A DNA stretch of 64,000 nt, taken from Streptomyces sp. RKAG293. Its GTDB lineage: Bacteria > Actinomycetota > Actinomycetes > Streptomycetales > Streptomycetaceae. Below the pieces are notes generated by a model. That model saw only the letters and a list, made by a program, of their open reading frames with translations, searched no databases and had not been told where the DNA came from. The stretch lies in assembly GCF_023701745.1 (NCBI RefSeq), contig NZ_JAJOZB010000001.1, forward strand, positions 5,431,501-5,495,500, written 5' to 3'. The stretch's first letter is position 1, and each line of letters starts with the position of its first letter. This document shows, in pieces, positions 54,892 through 63,149 of the stretch. Made by a program: the position numbers and the translations under genes.

Positions 54892-55524
54892 GTGCGAACT
54901 CCGGACTCCGCCGCGTCACGTGCGCCCGAACCTGCGTCAGAACGAGTGCCGGAACGAGTGCCGGAACGTGCGTCGGAGCGTGTGTCCCGACGTGCGTCAG
55001 AAGCGGACCGCCGACTGCTCACCGTACTGCGGCGGTGCGGTGAAGGACCGCGGGTCGCCCGCACCGCGCGGGTCCTGTCCTGGAGCGGTGAGCACGCCGC
55101 GCTGTGGCTCGCCGCCGGGCTCGCGGGCGCGTCCGTGGACCGGTCGCGCCGCCGCGCCTGGCTGCGGGCCACCGCCCTAGTGGGCGCCGCGCACGTCGCG
55201 AGCATGGGCGTCAAGCGGGTCGTCCGCCGCCCCCGCCCCCGACTGCCCGGCGCGCGGCCCCTGGTGAACACCGCGGGCCGGCACAGCTTCCCCAGCTCCC
55301 ACGCGGCGTCGTCGGCCGCCGCGGCCGTCGCCTTCGGCGCGCTGCTGCCGGGCCCGTTCCGCCTGTTCGGCCCGTTCCCGCCGCTGGCCGCCGGGATGTG
55401 CGCGTCACGCCTGGTCGTGGGCGTGCACTACCCGAGCGATGTCGCCGCGGGCGCGATGCTGGGCGCCGCCACCGCCCGGATGGGCCGGGCCTGGTCGCTG
55501 CGGGGCGGAGGACTCGATGGCTGA
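54892..55524 (+). CDS. PAP2-type phosphatase of the polyprenyl-phosphoribose pathway
   Basis: 210 residues, GTG start with GGGAG 8 bases upstream. An N-terminal repeat of ERVPERVPERASERV type (about residues 17-32), encoded by short direct DNA repeats, precedes the phosphatase core. The three motifs are present: KRVVRRPRP, the SFPSSHA signature and SRLVVGVHYPSD. In mycobacteria the equivalent (Rv3807c) is thought to remove the 5-phosphate from decaprenylphosphoryl-phosphoribose. It overlaps the UbiA gene by 8 bases. Confidence 0.88.
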   Translation: MRTPDSAASRAPEPASERVPERVPERASERVSRRASEADRRLLTVLRRCGEGPRVARTARVLSWSGEHAALWLAAGLAGASVDRSRRRAWLRATALVGAAHVASMGVKRVVRRPRPRLPGARPLVNTAGRHSFPSSHAASSAAAAVAFGALLPGPFRLFGPFPPLAAGMCASRLVVGVHYPSDVAAGAMLGAATARMGRAWSLRGGGLDG

Positions 55525-56488
55525 GCCCACCTCGGTGGTACTCGACGACGTACCCCTGCCGCCGCGCGCCGTCCCCGCCGCCGGGATGCTCCGTACCGTG
55601 GCGGGCCTGCCGGGCGGGCTGGTCCGAACGGCCCGGCCGCGGCAGTGGGTCAAGAACGGCCTGGTGCTCGCCGCCCCCGTCGCCGCCGGACGGCTGCTGT
55701 CGCACCACGGGCTGATCCAGCTCGGCATCGTCTTCGTGCTCTTCACCGCCTGCGCGTCCGCCGTCTACCTGGTCAACGACGCACGCGACGCCGACGCCGA
55801 CCGGGCGCACCCCGTCAAGTGCCACCGCCCCGTCGCCAGCGGCCGGCTGCCGGTGCCGGTCGCCTACGCGGCGGGCGCGCTGCTCGGCGTCCTCGCACCG
55901 GTCGCCGCGTACGTGCTGTGCAACGCGGCGACCGCCGGACTGCTCGCCGCGTACCTCGTCATGCAGCTCGCGTACTGCCTGCGGCTCAAGCACGTCCTCG
56001 TCGTGGACCTCGTCGTCGTCACCACCGGCTTCCTCATGCGCGCCATGGCCGGCGGCTTCGCCCTCGACATCGACCTGTCCCGCTGGTTCCTGATCACCTC
56101 GGGGTTCGGCGCGCTCTTCATGGTCGCCGCCAAGCGCTACTCCGAACTGATCCTGATGTCCGGCACCGAGGGCGAGGCCGGCGCCTCCCGGTCCCTGCTC
56201 ACCGCGTACACCACCGGCTATCTGCGGTTCGTCTGGCAACTCGCGGCCGGGGTCGCGGTCCTCGCGTACGGCATGTGGGCGATGGAGACCGGCGCCGCCG
56301 CCACCGGCTCGCTGCCCTGGCGGCAGCTGTCCATGATCCCGTTCATCCTCTCCGTGCTCCGCTACGCCGTCTTCGCCGACGCGGGCGCGGCCGGCGCGCC
56401 GGAGGACGTGGTGCTGCACGACCGCCCGATGCTCGTCATCGCCCTGGGCTGGGCGGCGCTCTACGCCCTCGCGGTGGCCGAGCTGTGA
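55517..56488 (+). CDS. UbiA-type decaprenyl-phosphate phosphoribosyltransferase
   Basis: 323 residues with about nine membrane segments, GGAGG 5 bases before ATG 55517. The prenyltransferase motif NDARDADADRAHPVKCHRPV carries the NDxxDxxxD metal site. RPRQWVKNGLVLAAP near the N-terminus is typical of the DPPR-synthase branch (mycobacterial Rv3806c). It joins PRPP to polyprenyl phosphate, the committed step for the arabinose donor. Neighbours supply the following steps. Confidence 0.9.
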   Translation: MAEPTSVVLDDVPLPPRAVPAAGMLRTVAGLPGGLVRTARPRQWVKNGLVLAAPVAAGRLLSHHGLIQLGIVFVLFTACASAVYLVNDARDADADRAHPVKCHRPVASGRLPVPVAYAAGALLGVLAPVAAYVLCNAATAGLLAAYLVMQLAYCLRLKHVLVVDLVVVTTGFLMRAMAGGFALDIDLSRWFLITSGFGALFMVAAKRYSELILMSGTEGEAGASRSLLTAYTTGYLRFVWQLAAGVAVLAYGMWAMETGAAATGSLPWRQLSMIPFILSVLRYAVFADAGAAGAPEDVVLHDRPMLVIALGWAALYALAVAEL

Positions 56489-56991
56489 CGGACGGGCCGC
56501 TGCGCGGGGCGGAGCAGGCGACCGAGCGCGGCACAGAGCGCGGCACCGGGTCCGCCCTGCGCTCCGAGATCCTCGGGTTCGCGCTGGCCGGCGCCGCCGC
56601 CTACGCCGTCGACCTCGGGCTGTTCATCTGGCTGCGCGGCCCCGGCGGCTTCGGCCCGCTCACCGCGAAGGCGCTGTCCTTCCTCGCCGGTTGCACGGTC
56701 GCCTACGCCGGCAACGCGCTGGGCACCTACCGCGGCCGCGCGCCCTCCGTGAGCCGCGCCCGCCAGTACGGCATCTTCTTCGCGTTCAACGTGGCGGGCG
56801 CGGTGGTACAGCTCCTGTGCCTGGCCCTGTCGCACTACCTCCTCGGGCTCACCACCCCGCGCGCGGACGTGATCTCGGGCGCCGGCATCGGCATGGCACT
56901 GGCCACCGCGCTGCGGTTCTGGGGGACGAGGACCTTCGTCTTCGGACGACCGGGACCGTCCCCGGCCCCGCCCCGGGAATGCGCGCGCTGA
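56485..56991 (+). CDS. GtrA family membrane protein
   Basis: 168 residues, GTG start overlapping the UbiA stop as GTGA. Four membrane segments of the GtrA family begin at FALAGAAAYAVDLGLFIWL; the C-terminal LRFWGTRTFVF motif is present. The mycobacterial equivalent Rv3789 lies in the same pathway cluster, and has been proposed as a flippase or as an anchor for arabinosyl transfer. The N-terminal ERGTERGT repeat is non-conserved. Confidence 0.88.
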   Translation: MTDGPLRGAEQATERGTERGTGSALRSEILGFALAGAAAYAVDLGLFIWLRGPGGFGPLTAKALSFLAGCTVAYAGNALGTYRGRAPSVSRARQYGIFFAFNVAGAVVQLLCLALSHYLLGLTTPRADVISGAGIGMALATALRFWGTRTFVFGRPGPSPAPPRECAR

Positions 56992-57025
56992 CGGCGGGTA
57001 GGCGCGCAGACATGGAGTGGATCGC

Positions 57026-57958
57026 ATGGAGTGGCTGACGGGACTGCGGTGGATCGGCCCGTGGATCGCCCGGCTGATGCGCACCCACGCCTGGCGTTCC
57101 TTCGAGCACCTCCAGGAGGTGCACTGGAGCCGGCTGGCCGCGGCCGTCACGTTCACCAGCTTCCTCTCGCTCTTCCCGCTGATCACCGTCGCCGCGGCGG
57201 TCGGCGCGGCCCTGCTCTCCGACGAGCAGCTCCAGGACATCCAGAAGCAGGTCTCCGAGCAGGTCCCGGGCATCTCCGACCAGCTGAACATCAACGGCCT
57301 GGTCGACAACGCCGGCACCGTCGGCCTCATCGCCGGCGCGCTGCTGCTCTTCACCGGCCTGGGCTGGGTGGCCTCGCTCCGCGACTGCCTGCGCGCGGTC
57401 TGGGAGAAGGACGACGAGGACGAGAACCCGGTCATCGGCCGGCTCAAGGACGGCGGGATCCTGCTCGGCCTCGGCGCCGCCGCCATCGTGTCGCTGGCCT
57501 CCTCCGCCTTCGCGACCGCCGCCGTCGGCTGGGCCGCCGACCACCTCGGCCTCGAACACAGCACCCCCGGCCGGTTCGTCCTCACCGCCGCGGGCTTCTG
57601 CATCGCCGTCGTCGCGGACTTCGTGCTCATCGTCGTCCTGCTCACCCTGCTGCCGGGCGTCGAACCCCCGCGCCGCCGGGTCGTCGTCGCGGGCCTCATC
57701 GGCGCCTTCGGCTTCGAGATCCTCAAGCTGGTCCTCAGCGGCTATCTGCAGAACGTCGCGGCCAAGAGCATGTACGGCGCCTTCGGCGTCCCCGTCGCCC
57801 TGCTGCTCTGGTTCAACTTCATGGCCAAGCTGCTCCTCTTCTGCGCCGCCTGGACTGCGGTCCCGCCCAAGGACGACCCGGAGGCGGCGGCCGCCCCGGA
57901 ACCCGCCACCGAGCCGGAACCCACGGAAGACCACCCGGGAGCCGTCCACCCCGCCTGA
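57026..57958 (+). CDS. YihY/BrkB family membrane protein
   Basis: 310 residues; GGAG 8 bases upstream favours ATG 57026 over GTG 57017. About six membrane segments with the family start HWSRLAAAVTFTSFLSLFPL and the later KSMYGAFGVPVALLLWFNFM. The C-terminus is Pro/Glu/Ala-rich. The gene is 34 bases after gtrA and may share its transcript. The family was misnamed as RNase BN; its function is unsettled. Confidence 0.88.
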   Translation: MEWLTGLRWIGPWIARLMRTHAWRSFEHLQEVHWSRLAAAVTFTSFLSLFPLITVAAAVGAALLSDEQLQDIQKQVSEQVPGISDQLNINGLVDNAGTVGLIAGALLLFTGLGWVASLRDCLRAVWEKDDEDENPVIGRLKDGGILLGLGAAAIVSLASSAFATAAVGWAADHLGLEHSTPGRFVLTAAGFCIAVVADFVLIVVLLTLLPGVEPPRRRVVVAGLIGAFGFEILKLVLSGYLQNVAAKSMYGAFGVPVALLLWFNFMAKLLLFCAAWTAVPPKDDPEAAAAPEPATEPEPTEDHPGAVHPA

Positions 57959-58019
57959 ACCGGGCCCGTCGGTCCGGGTGCCGTCGGTCCGGGTCCGGTC
58001 GGCCGGTGGCTCCGGCGCG

Positions 58020-59279
58020 CTACTTGCGCCGGGAGGGGCGGGAGGGGAGGGAGTCGTCCGGGAGGGTCAGGGCCGGGGTGGTGCGGCGGCGGCGTACCAG
58101 CAGGACGGCGGCGGCGATGAGGGCCAGTGCGCCGGCGCCGATGCCGGCGTAGGTCCACATGCCGTGCGAGCTGGACGTGCCGGAGACCGTGGCCTGCGCG
58201 GGGCCCTTGGTGTCCGGGGCGGGAGGGTTGGCCTTGGCGGCGCTCCGGGTCGGGACCAGGGTGCCGACCGGCTTCACGGTGGGGGCGGCATTGAAGCCCC
58301 AGTCCAGCAGGGCGGACGTCTCCTTGTAGACCTCGCTGCTGCCCGCGGCCGGGTGCATCACGGTGACCAGCAGGGTGCGTCCGTCGCGTTCCGCGGCGCC
58401 GGTGAAGGTGTTGCCCGCGTTGGTGGTGTAACCGTTCTTCACGCCGAGCAGTCCGGGGTAGCGGCGCACGCCGTCGGCGCCGGTCAGCAGGCGGTCGGTG
58501 TTCTGTATGCCGAACGTGCCGCGCACCTTCGTCGGCTTGCCCGCCTTGTCCTTCGTGTAGTCGCCGGGGAACTGGGCGCTGCCCGTCGCGCAGTACTCGC
58601 GGAAGTCCGGGTTCTTCAGCCCCGACCGGGCGAAGAGCGTGAGGTCGTAGGCGCTGCTGACCTGGCCCGGCATGTCGTACCCGTCGGGCGACACGACATG
58701 GGTGTCGTCGGCCTGCAACTCCTTGGCCTGGGCGTTCATCTCCTGCACGGTCTTGTCGACGCCGCCGTTCATCGTGGCGAGGACGTGCACGGCGTCGTTG
58801 CCCGAGTGCAGGAAGACCCCGAGCCACAGGTCGTGGACCGTGTAGCTGAGCTTCTCCTTGATGCCGACGAGGCTGCTGCCCTCGCCCATGCCGCTCAGGT
58901 CGGAGTCGGCGACCGTGTGCAGCTGGGTCTTCTCGAACCGGGGCAGCACGGTGTCGGCGAACAGCATCTTCAGGGTGCTGGCGGGCGCCAGTTGCCAGTG
59001 CGCGTTGTGCGCGGCGAGCACCTCACCGGTCTTCGCGTCCGCGACGATCCACGAACGCGCGGTGATTTTCGGCAGCGGCGGGGTGCCGGCGTCCGGCTGC
59101 ACCTGGGTGCCGGGCACCCCGAGCCGGTCGCCGCCGACCTTCGACATGGTGGCCGGAGGCACCGGCTCCTTCGTTCTGCCGTCCGCGTGGGCAGGGGACG
59201 CGAGGAGCGGGCCGGACACGAGTGCGGCGGCGCACAGGGCCAGCAGGGAACGGCGGAAGACGGGTGCAGGCTTGGACAC
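58020..59279 (-). CDS. D-alanyl-D-alanine carboxypeptidase (S11 family)
   Basis: 419 residues, GTG start. The signal peptide is cleaved near AHA (about residue 29). The penicillin-binding domain has Ser-x-x-Lys in APASTLKM, Ser-x-Asn in HSGNDAV, and the third box as KNGYT in place of KTG. A C-terminal linker and one membrane helix (WTYAGIGAGALALIAAAVLL) with an RRRR stop anchor it, so it works outside the membrane, trimming peptidoglycan stems. No obvious ribosome site precedes the GTG. Confidence 0.9.
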   Translation of the reverse strand: MSKPAPVFRRSLLALCAAALVSGPLLASPAHADGRTKEPVPPATMSKVGGDRLGVPGTQVQPDAGTPPLPKITARSWIVADAKTGEVLAAHNAHWQLAPASTLKMLFADTVLPRFEKTQLHTVADSDLSGMGEGSSLVGIKEKLSYTVHDLWLGVFLHSGNDAVHVLATMNGGVDKTVQEMNAQAKELQADDTHVVSPDGYDMPGQVSSAYDLTLFARSGLKNPDFREYCATGSAQFPGDYTKDKAGKPTKVRGTFGIQNTDRLLTGADGVRRYPGLLGVKNGYTTNAGNTFTGAAERDGRTLLVTVMHPAAGSSEVYKETSALLDWGFNAAPTVKPVGTLVPTRSAAKANPPAPDTKGPAQATVSGTSSSHGMWTYAGIGAGALALIAAAVLLVRRRRTTPALTLPDDSLPSRPSRRK

Positions 59280-59417
59280 CAGGCGAACGTACAGTCCTGG
59301 TGGCGGAACGCGCGCCCTTCGGTTGTCCTGCGGACGAGTGAGGATTCGCACGCCCCCGACGTGGAACCATCCGGACCCCGTCGGCCGTTGCCGTGCGGGA
59401 GTCTCCATACTGGAGGT

Positions 59418-59732
59418 ATGAAGCTCAACCGCCCCGTCTCCTGGTTCCTGGTCGCGTTCGGTGTGTGGTCCTGGATCGTCTGGACCACTTTCGTCAAGAA
59501 CCTGTGGAAGGACGTCAGCGGGCTCGCCTTCGACAACGGCTCCCCGACCGCGTACTTCTGGGTGCATCTGACGCTCGCGATCACCTCGTTCCTGCTGGGA
59601 ACGGCGATCGGCGCGCTCGGGCTGCGGTCGCTGCGGGTCCTGAAGCGCGAAGCCGCCGGGACCCCGGCAGGGACCGATGCCGGTACCGCCGCCGGGGCCG
59701 AGCGGCACCCCTCCGACACGGCCGCCGTTTAG
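59418..59732 (+). CDS. Small membrane protein (SCO4848-type)
   Basis: 104 residues. Two membrane segments (WFLVAFGVWSWIVWTTFV and HLTLAITSFLLGTAIGALGL) and an Ala/Gly/Thr-rich tail. GGAGGT lies only 1 base before ATG 59418. It is similar to the small actinomycete family named after SCO4848, of unknown role. The stop overlaps the metallophosphoesterase start by one base, so the two are coupled. Confidence 0.8.
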   Translation: MKLNRPVSWFLVAFGVWSWIVWTTFVKNLWKDVSGLAFDNGSPTAYFWVHLTLAITSFLLGTAIGALGLRSLRVLKREAAGTPAGTDAGTAAGAERHPSDTAAV

Positions 59733-61030
59733 TGGTCGTCGTCTTCGTCCTGGGCGGGCTGGCCGTCCTGGCGCTCTTCGCCGTCCTGCACCGCTACCTG
59801 TGGCGGCGCCTGGTCCGCGATGTGTCGGCGCCCCGCGGCTGGTACCGGCGGATCGGGACGGTGCTCGCCTTCGTCCTCCCGCTGATCAGCCTGGGCGCGC
59901 TGATCGGCGGCCGTGCACTGCCGCTGGCGGGCGAACGGTGGCTGGCCTGGCCGGGCTACCTGTGGCTCGCGGTGCTGATCTATCTGACCTTCGCGCTGCT
60001 GGTGGGCGAGGCGGTACGGCCCCTGCTGCGGCGCGCACTCGACCGCCGGGCGGCGACCCGGGGGAATCCGGAGGAAGCCGTTCCGGTAGCAGTTCCGGCA
60101 ACGGCAACGGCGACGGCACCAGCACCGGAAGCGACGGCAACTTCGGCCGCATCCCCGCCGACCGCTCCACCGCCGGTCCCCGCGGCAACCGAAGACCCCG
60201 CCGCCGCCACCCGGCGGCAGTTCGTCGCCCGCACCGTCGCCGTCGCGGCCGGTGCCGCGGCCGCCGGGACCGTCGGCTACGGCATGTACGGCGTCCTGCG
60301 CGGCCCCCGGCTGAAGAACGTGACCGTGCCGCTCGCGAAGCTGCCCGCACGGGCGGACGGTTACCGGATCGCGGTGGTCAGCGACATCCACCTCGGCCCG
60401 ATCCTGGGGCGGGCGCACACCCAGCGGATCGTCGACACGATCAACGGCGCCCGCCCCGACCTGGTGGCGATCGTCGGCGACCTGGTCGACGGGACCGTGG
60501 CCGATCTGGGGCCGGCCGCCGAGCCGCTCGCCCAGCTGCGGTCCCGGCACGGCTCGTACTTCGTCACCGGCAACCACGAGTACTTCTCGGGCGCGGCGCC
60601 GTGGGTCGACTTCGTCCGGGAACTGGGCGTGCACCCGCTGGAGAACGCCCGTGTGGAGCTGCCCGGCTTCGATCTCGCGGGTGTCAACGACATCTCCGGC
60701 GCGGACCACCACGCCGCGCCGGACTACGGCAAGGCGCTCGGCGACCGGGACCGCACCCGGGCCGCCGTCCTGCTGGCGCACCAGCCGGTGATGATCCACG
60801 AAGCGGTGAAGCACGGCGTGGACCTGCAGCTCTCCGGACACACGCACGGCGGCCAGCTCTGGCCGGGCAACTACATCGCGGAGCTGGCGAACCCCACGGT
60901 GGCGGGTCTCGACCGGTACGGCGACACCCAGTTGTACGTGACCCGCGGCGCGGGCGCCTGGGGCCCGCCGGTGCGGGTCGGGGCGCCGTCGGACATCACC
61001 ATCGTGAAGCTGGTGTCACTGCGCGCGTGA
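59732..61030 (+). CDS. Membrane-anchored metallophosphoesterase
   Basis: 432 residues, GTG start. Four N-terminal membrane segments are followed by an Ala/Thr/Pro linker (about 110-160), then a twin-arginine-like segment TRRQFVARTVAVAAG (about 167) leading into a calcineurin-type domain. Metal-binding motifs are all visible: VVSDIHLGP, VGDLVDG, GNHEY, LLAHQP and LSGHTHGGQLWP. The domain order resembles YkuE-like enzymes, which act on lipid or envelope phosphates. The substrate is unknown. It overlaps the convergent TetR gene at the 3' end by 15 bases. Confidence 0.9.
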   Translation: MVVVFVLGGLAVLALFAVLHRYLWRRLVRDVSAPRGWYRRIGTVLAFVLPLISLGALIGGRALPLAGERWLAWPGYLWLAVLIYLTFALLVGEAVRPLLRRALDRRAATRGNPEEAVPVAVPATATATAPAPEATATSAASPPTAPPPVPAATEDPAAATRRQFVARTVAVAAGAAAAGTVGYGMYGVLRGPRLKNVTVPLAKLPARADGYRIAVVSDIHLGPILGRAHTQRIVDTINGARPDLVAIVGDLVDGTVADLGPAAEPLAQLRSRHGSYFVTGNHEYFSGAAPWVDFVRELGVHPLENARVELPGFDLAGVNDISGADHHAAPDYGKALGDRDRTRAAVLLAHQPVMIHEAVKHGVDLQLSGHTHGGQLWPGNYIAELANPTVAGLDRYGDTQLYVTRGAGAWGPPVRVGAPSDITIVKLVSLRA

Positions 61031-61945
61031 CGCGCGCTTCGCGGCGCGCTTCGCCGCCCGCTTGACGGGGGCCTTCGCGACGGGTTCCACGGCCGCGGGA
61101 GCCTCGGCGCCGGCCATACCGGACGACTTCGCGTCCCCGCCCCCGCCCGACGGCTTCTGGGCCGAGATGAACGTCGGCAGGATGAAGTCGTGGATGAGTC
61201 CCTTGGCGTCCCTGACCAGCGGCCGGAACACCCGGTAGCGGGAGAGGCTGACGACCTTCGCCACCAGCGGGGTGCACCGCTTGACGAAGTTCCGGGTGCG
61301 TTCGGTGTCGTCGGTGCGGTCGAAGACCCAGTACAGCACCACGATCATGAGGTGCAGCCACAGCAGGTCCGGGAGGAGTTCGGCCAGTTCGGCGTCGAGC
61401 TTGGGGGCCAGGTCCGAGCCGTTCAGCACCTCGTCGAAGATGGCGACGGCGGTGGCGCGGGCCGGGTGCGACTCGTTCGAGAACGGGCTGAGCGGGCTGT
61501 CCGGGTCGGCCGCCGTGCGGAAGAACTGCGACGCGAACTCGTGGTACGGCGCCGCGCAGTCCACCCACGAGGTGAGGGCGATCTCCAGGCGCTTGGAGAA
61601 GTCGGTGACGCCGGCCATCTTGGCGTGGGCGTCGGCTGCGTGCTCGTGTGTCATCCGGTCGTAGAAGCCCTGGATCAGGTATTCCTTCGACGCGAAGTAG
61701 TAGTAGGCGTTGCCGACCGACACCCCGGCCTCGGTCGCGATCGCCCGCATCGTCGTCTTGTTGTAGCCCCGTTCCTGGAACATCCGCATCGCGGTGTCCA
61801 GGATGAGCGCCCGGGTCAGCTCGCTCTTGTCGGTCTTCGGTCGCGCCCGGCCGCCTGGCAGTTCGGCGGCCGGGGCGGCGTCGTCGGACGGGCGGCGGTC
61901 AGTTTCTTCCACGAGGGTGAGCCTAACCGCCGTGCCGACACGCAT
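61016..61945 (-). CDS. TetR/AcrR family transcriptional regulator
   Basis: 309 residues. The N-terminal helix-turn-helix runs from ALILDTAMRMFQERGYNKTT to AGVSVGNAYYYFASKEYLIQ (about residues 45-95), followed by a large ligand-binding domain and a Lys/Ala-rich tail (VKRAAKRAAKRASRAQ). The start at 61945 has GAGGA 8 bases upstream; GTG 61912 is an alternative. It overlaps the DCC gene by 23 bases and is the last gene of the operon whose promoter holds two identical palindromes, so it probably autoregulates. Confidence 0.9.
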   Translation of the reverse strand: MRVGTAVRLTLVEETDRRPSDDAAPAAELPGGRARPKTDKSELTRALILDTAMRMFQERGYNKTTMRAIATEAGVSVGNAYYYFASKEYLIQGFYDRMTHEHAADAHAKMAGVTDFSKRLEIALTSWVDCAAPYHEFASQFFRTAADPDSPLSPFSNESHPARATAVAIFDEVLNGSDLAPKLDAELAELLPDLLWLHLMIVVLYWVFDRTDDTERTRNFVKRCTPLVAKVVSLSRYRVFRPLVRDAKGLIHDFILPTFISAQKPSGGGGDAKSSGMAGAEAPAAVEPVAKAPVKRAAKRAAKRASRAQ

Positions 61946-62552
61946 CGCCGCAGTCCTCGTGGGCCGGCATGACCGGCCTTCCGGTGCTGGGGTACTGGGC
62001 CCGCTCCCAGCCCGTCCGGGGCGGTGCCCAGGCGGTCCTGGCCGGTCCCCAGCCGTTCTGGGCGGGACCGGGACCGGGGCCCGGGGCCCGGTCGTCCGGG
62101 GCGGTGCCCCAGCCGGCGTACGGGGTTGTCGCCGCCCGGTACTTGGCGGCCGCCAGGACCGCGGCACGGGCGAGCGGCGCCCCGACCGGGGTGCTGAAGC
62201 GGTGCGCCATCGGCCGGTACTCGGCGAGCGCCCACAGGATGACGATCCAGGCGGCGTCGCCCGTGTAGAGCTGCCCCTGGTCCCCGATGACGGTGATCCG
62301 GCTCAGGGTCGAGGCGTGGTCGAGGTCCGGGTACCGGCCGCGCGCCTCGGGGGAGCAGGCCGGGACGAGGTCCAGCGGGACGAGCTGGCGCTGGCGTGCG
62401 AGCCAGCCGCGTACGAAGGTGCAGAGCCTGCAGTCGGCGTCGTACAGGACGGTCAGCCGGCGGACCGGGACGCGGGGGTCCCGGTGGGCCGGTGCGGGTA
62501 CCGCCGCCCCCTGAGGGGCGGCACCCGCGGCGTGCGTGGCGTCGGCGGTCAT
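61923..62552 (-). CDS. DCC-family thiol-disulfide oxidoreductase-like protein
   Basis: 209 residues. The family signature LYDADCRLCTFVRGWL contains DxxCxxC (two cysteines about residues 44-47). The C-terminal ~55 residues are Gly/Pro/Trp-rich with degenerate repeats (NGWGPARTAW, APPRTGW). It starts 5 bases after the upstream membrane-protein stop and lacks its own clear ribosome site. The redox partner is unknown; the DCC family takes its name from the motif DxxCxxC. Confidence 0.82.
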   Translation of the reverse strand: MTADATHAAGAAPQGAAVPAPAHRDPRVPVRRLTVLYDADCRLCTFVRGWLARQRQLVPLDLVPACSPEARGRYPDLDHASTLSRITVIGDQGQLYTGDAAWIVILWALAEYRPMAHRFSTPVGAPLARAAVLAAAKYRAATTPYAGWGTAPDDRAPGPGPGPAQNGWGPARTAWAPPRTGWERAQYPSTGRPVMPAHEDCGDACRHGG

Positions 62553-62557
62553 GGTGT

Positions 62558-62968
62558 TCAGAGCGCCGGGGTGGCGGGGGTGGCCCAGCCCTGCGGCGGC
62601 ACCGGCGGGATCTGCTCCTTGTCCATGATGCCCCGGCGGCGCATCTTGTTGAGGATGAAGACGTTGCCGAGGTGCAGGACACCGAGGACGAGCAGGACGA
62701 CCCCGAGCTTGACCGACAGTGCCTCGAAGAGCCCGCGGGCGTCCTCGACCGCGTCGGCGGCCTTGAGGTAGAGGGCGACGAATCCGAAGTTGACGAGGTA
62801 GAAGCCCACCACCAGAAGGTGGTTGACGGCGTCGGCGAGCTTCTCGTTGCCGTGCAGCACATCGGCGAGGAAGACCCGCCCGTTGGTGCTGAGGGTGCGC
62901 GCGACCCAGATGGTCAGCCCGATGCTGATGAGCAGGTAGACGACGTACGCGACGACCGTGAGGTCCAT
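62558..62968 (-). CDS. Small four-helix membrane protein, first gene of TetR operon
   Basis: 136 residues, with AAGGG 7 bases before ATG 62968. Three hydrophobic segments are clear (AYVVYLLISIGLTIWVA, LLVVGFYLVNFGFVALYL, KLGVVLLVLGVLHLGNVFIL) and a fourth is less clear. The C-terminus is Pro-rich. The longer frame from 63004 would place coding sequence over an operator and is rejected. Family not recognised. Confidence 0.8.
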   Translation of the reverse strand: MDLTVVAYVVYLLISIGLTIWVARTLSTNGRVFLADVLHGNEKLADAVNHLLVVGFYLVNFGFVALYLKAADAVEDARGLFEALSVKLGVVLLVLGVLHLGNVFILNKMRRRGIMDKEQIPPVPPQGWATPATPAL

Positions 62969-62990
62969 GGTCCATCCCTTTGCGAGAGAC

Positions 62991-63004
62991 TTGAACGTGT
63001 TCAA
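62991..63004. promoter_or_regulatory. TetR-type operator O1
   Basis: Perfect inverted repeat TTGAAC-GT-GTTCAA in the 5' leader, 22 bases before the ATG of the first operon gene. It is identical to the site at 63037-63050. Likely bound by the TetR protein encoded at 61016. Confidence 0.8.
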
Positions 63005-63021
63005 AACTTCTGACGGACATG

Positions 63022-63050
63022 ACTCTAGACCTCTTTTTGAACGTGTTCAA
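63022..63050 (-). promoter_or_regulatory. Promoter of the membrane protein-DCC-TetR operon
   Basis: On the minus strand TTGAAC (63045-63050) and TAGAGT (63022-63027) are separated by exactly 17 bases. The -35 box is formed by one arm of operator O2, so repressor binding there would block RNA polymerase. Confidence 0.7.
63037..63050. promoter_or_regulatory. TetR-type operator O2
   Basis: Second perfect TTGAAC-GT-GTTCAA palindrome, 46 bases from O1 start to start. It overlaps the predicted -35 box of the operon promoter. Confidence 0.8.
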
Positions 63051-63073
63051 CCACAAGTTCCAGCGCAACGGAA

Positions 63074-63113
63074 AACGCCGGGCGGGCCTGAGGAATCAGG
63101 CCCGCCCGGCGTT
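63074..63113 (-). terminator. Terminator after the MMPL transporter gene
   Basis: A perfect 18-bp stem (63074-63091 with 63096-63113) with GGAA in the loop lies 37 bases beyond the stop of the minus-strand transporter gene. Read in that direction it runs into TTTTCC, giving a short T-tract. It separates this transcript from the TetR operon. Confidence 0.88.
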
Positions 63114-63149
63114 CGGCGGAGAGGTTGGGCGAGAGGGGAGAGGAGCCGC

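Noticed and set aside
54892-54990. Short GTGCCGGAACGA direct repeats as an operator array
   Set aside because: They are in frame inside the PAP2 gene and encode the ERVPERVPERASERV repeat, so coding repetition explains them.
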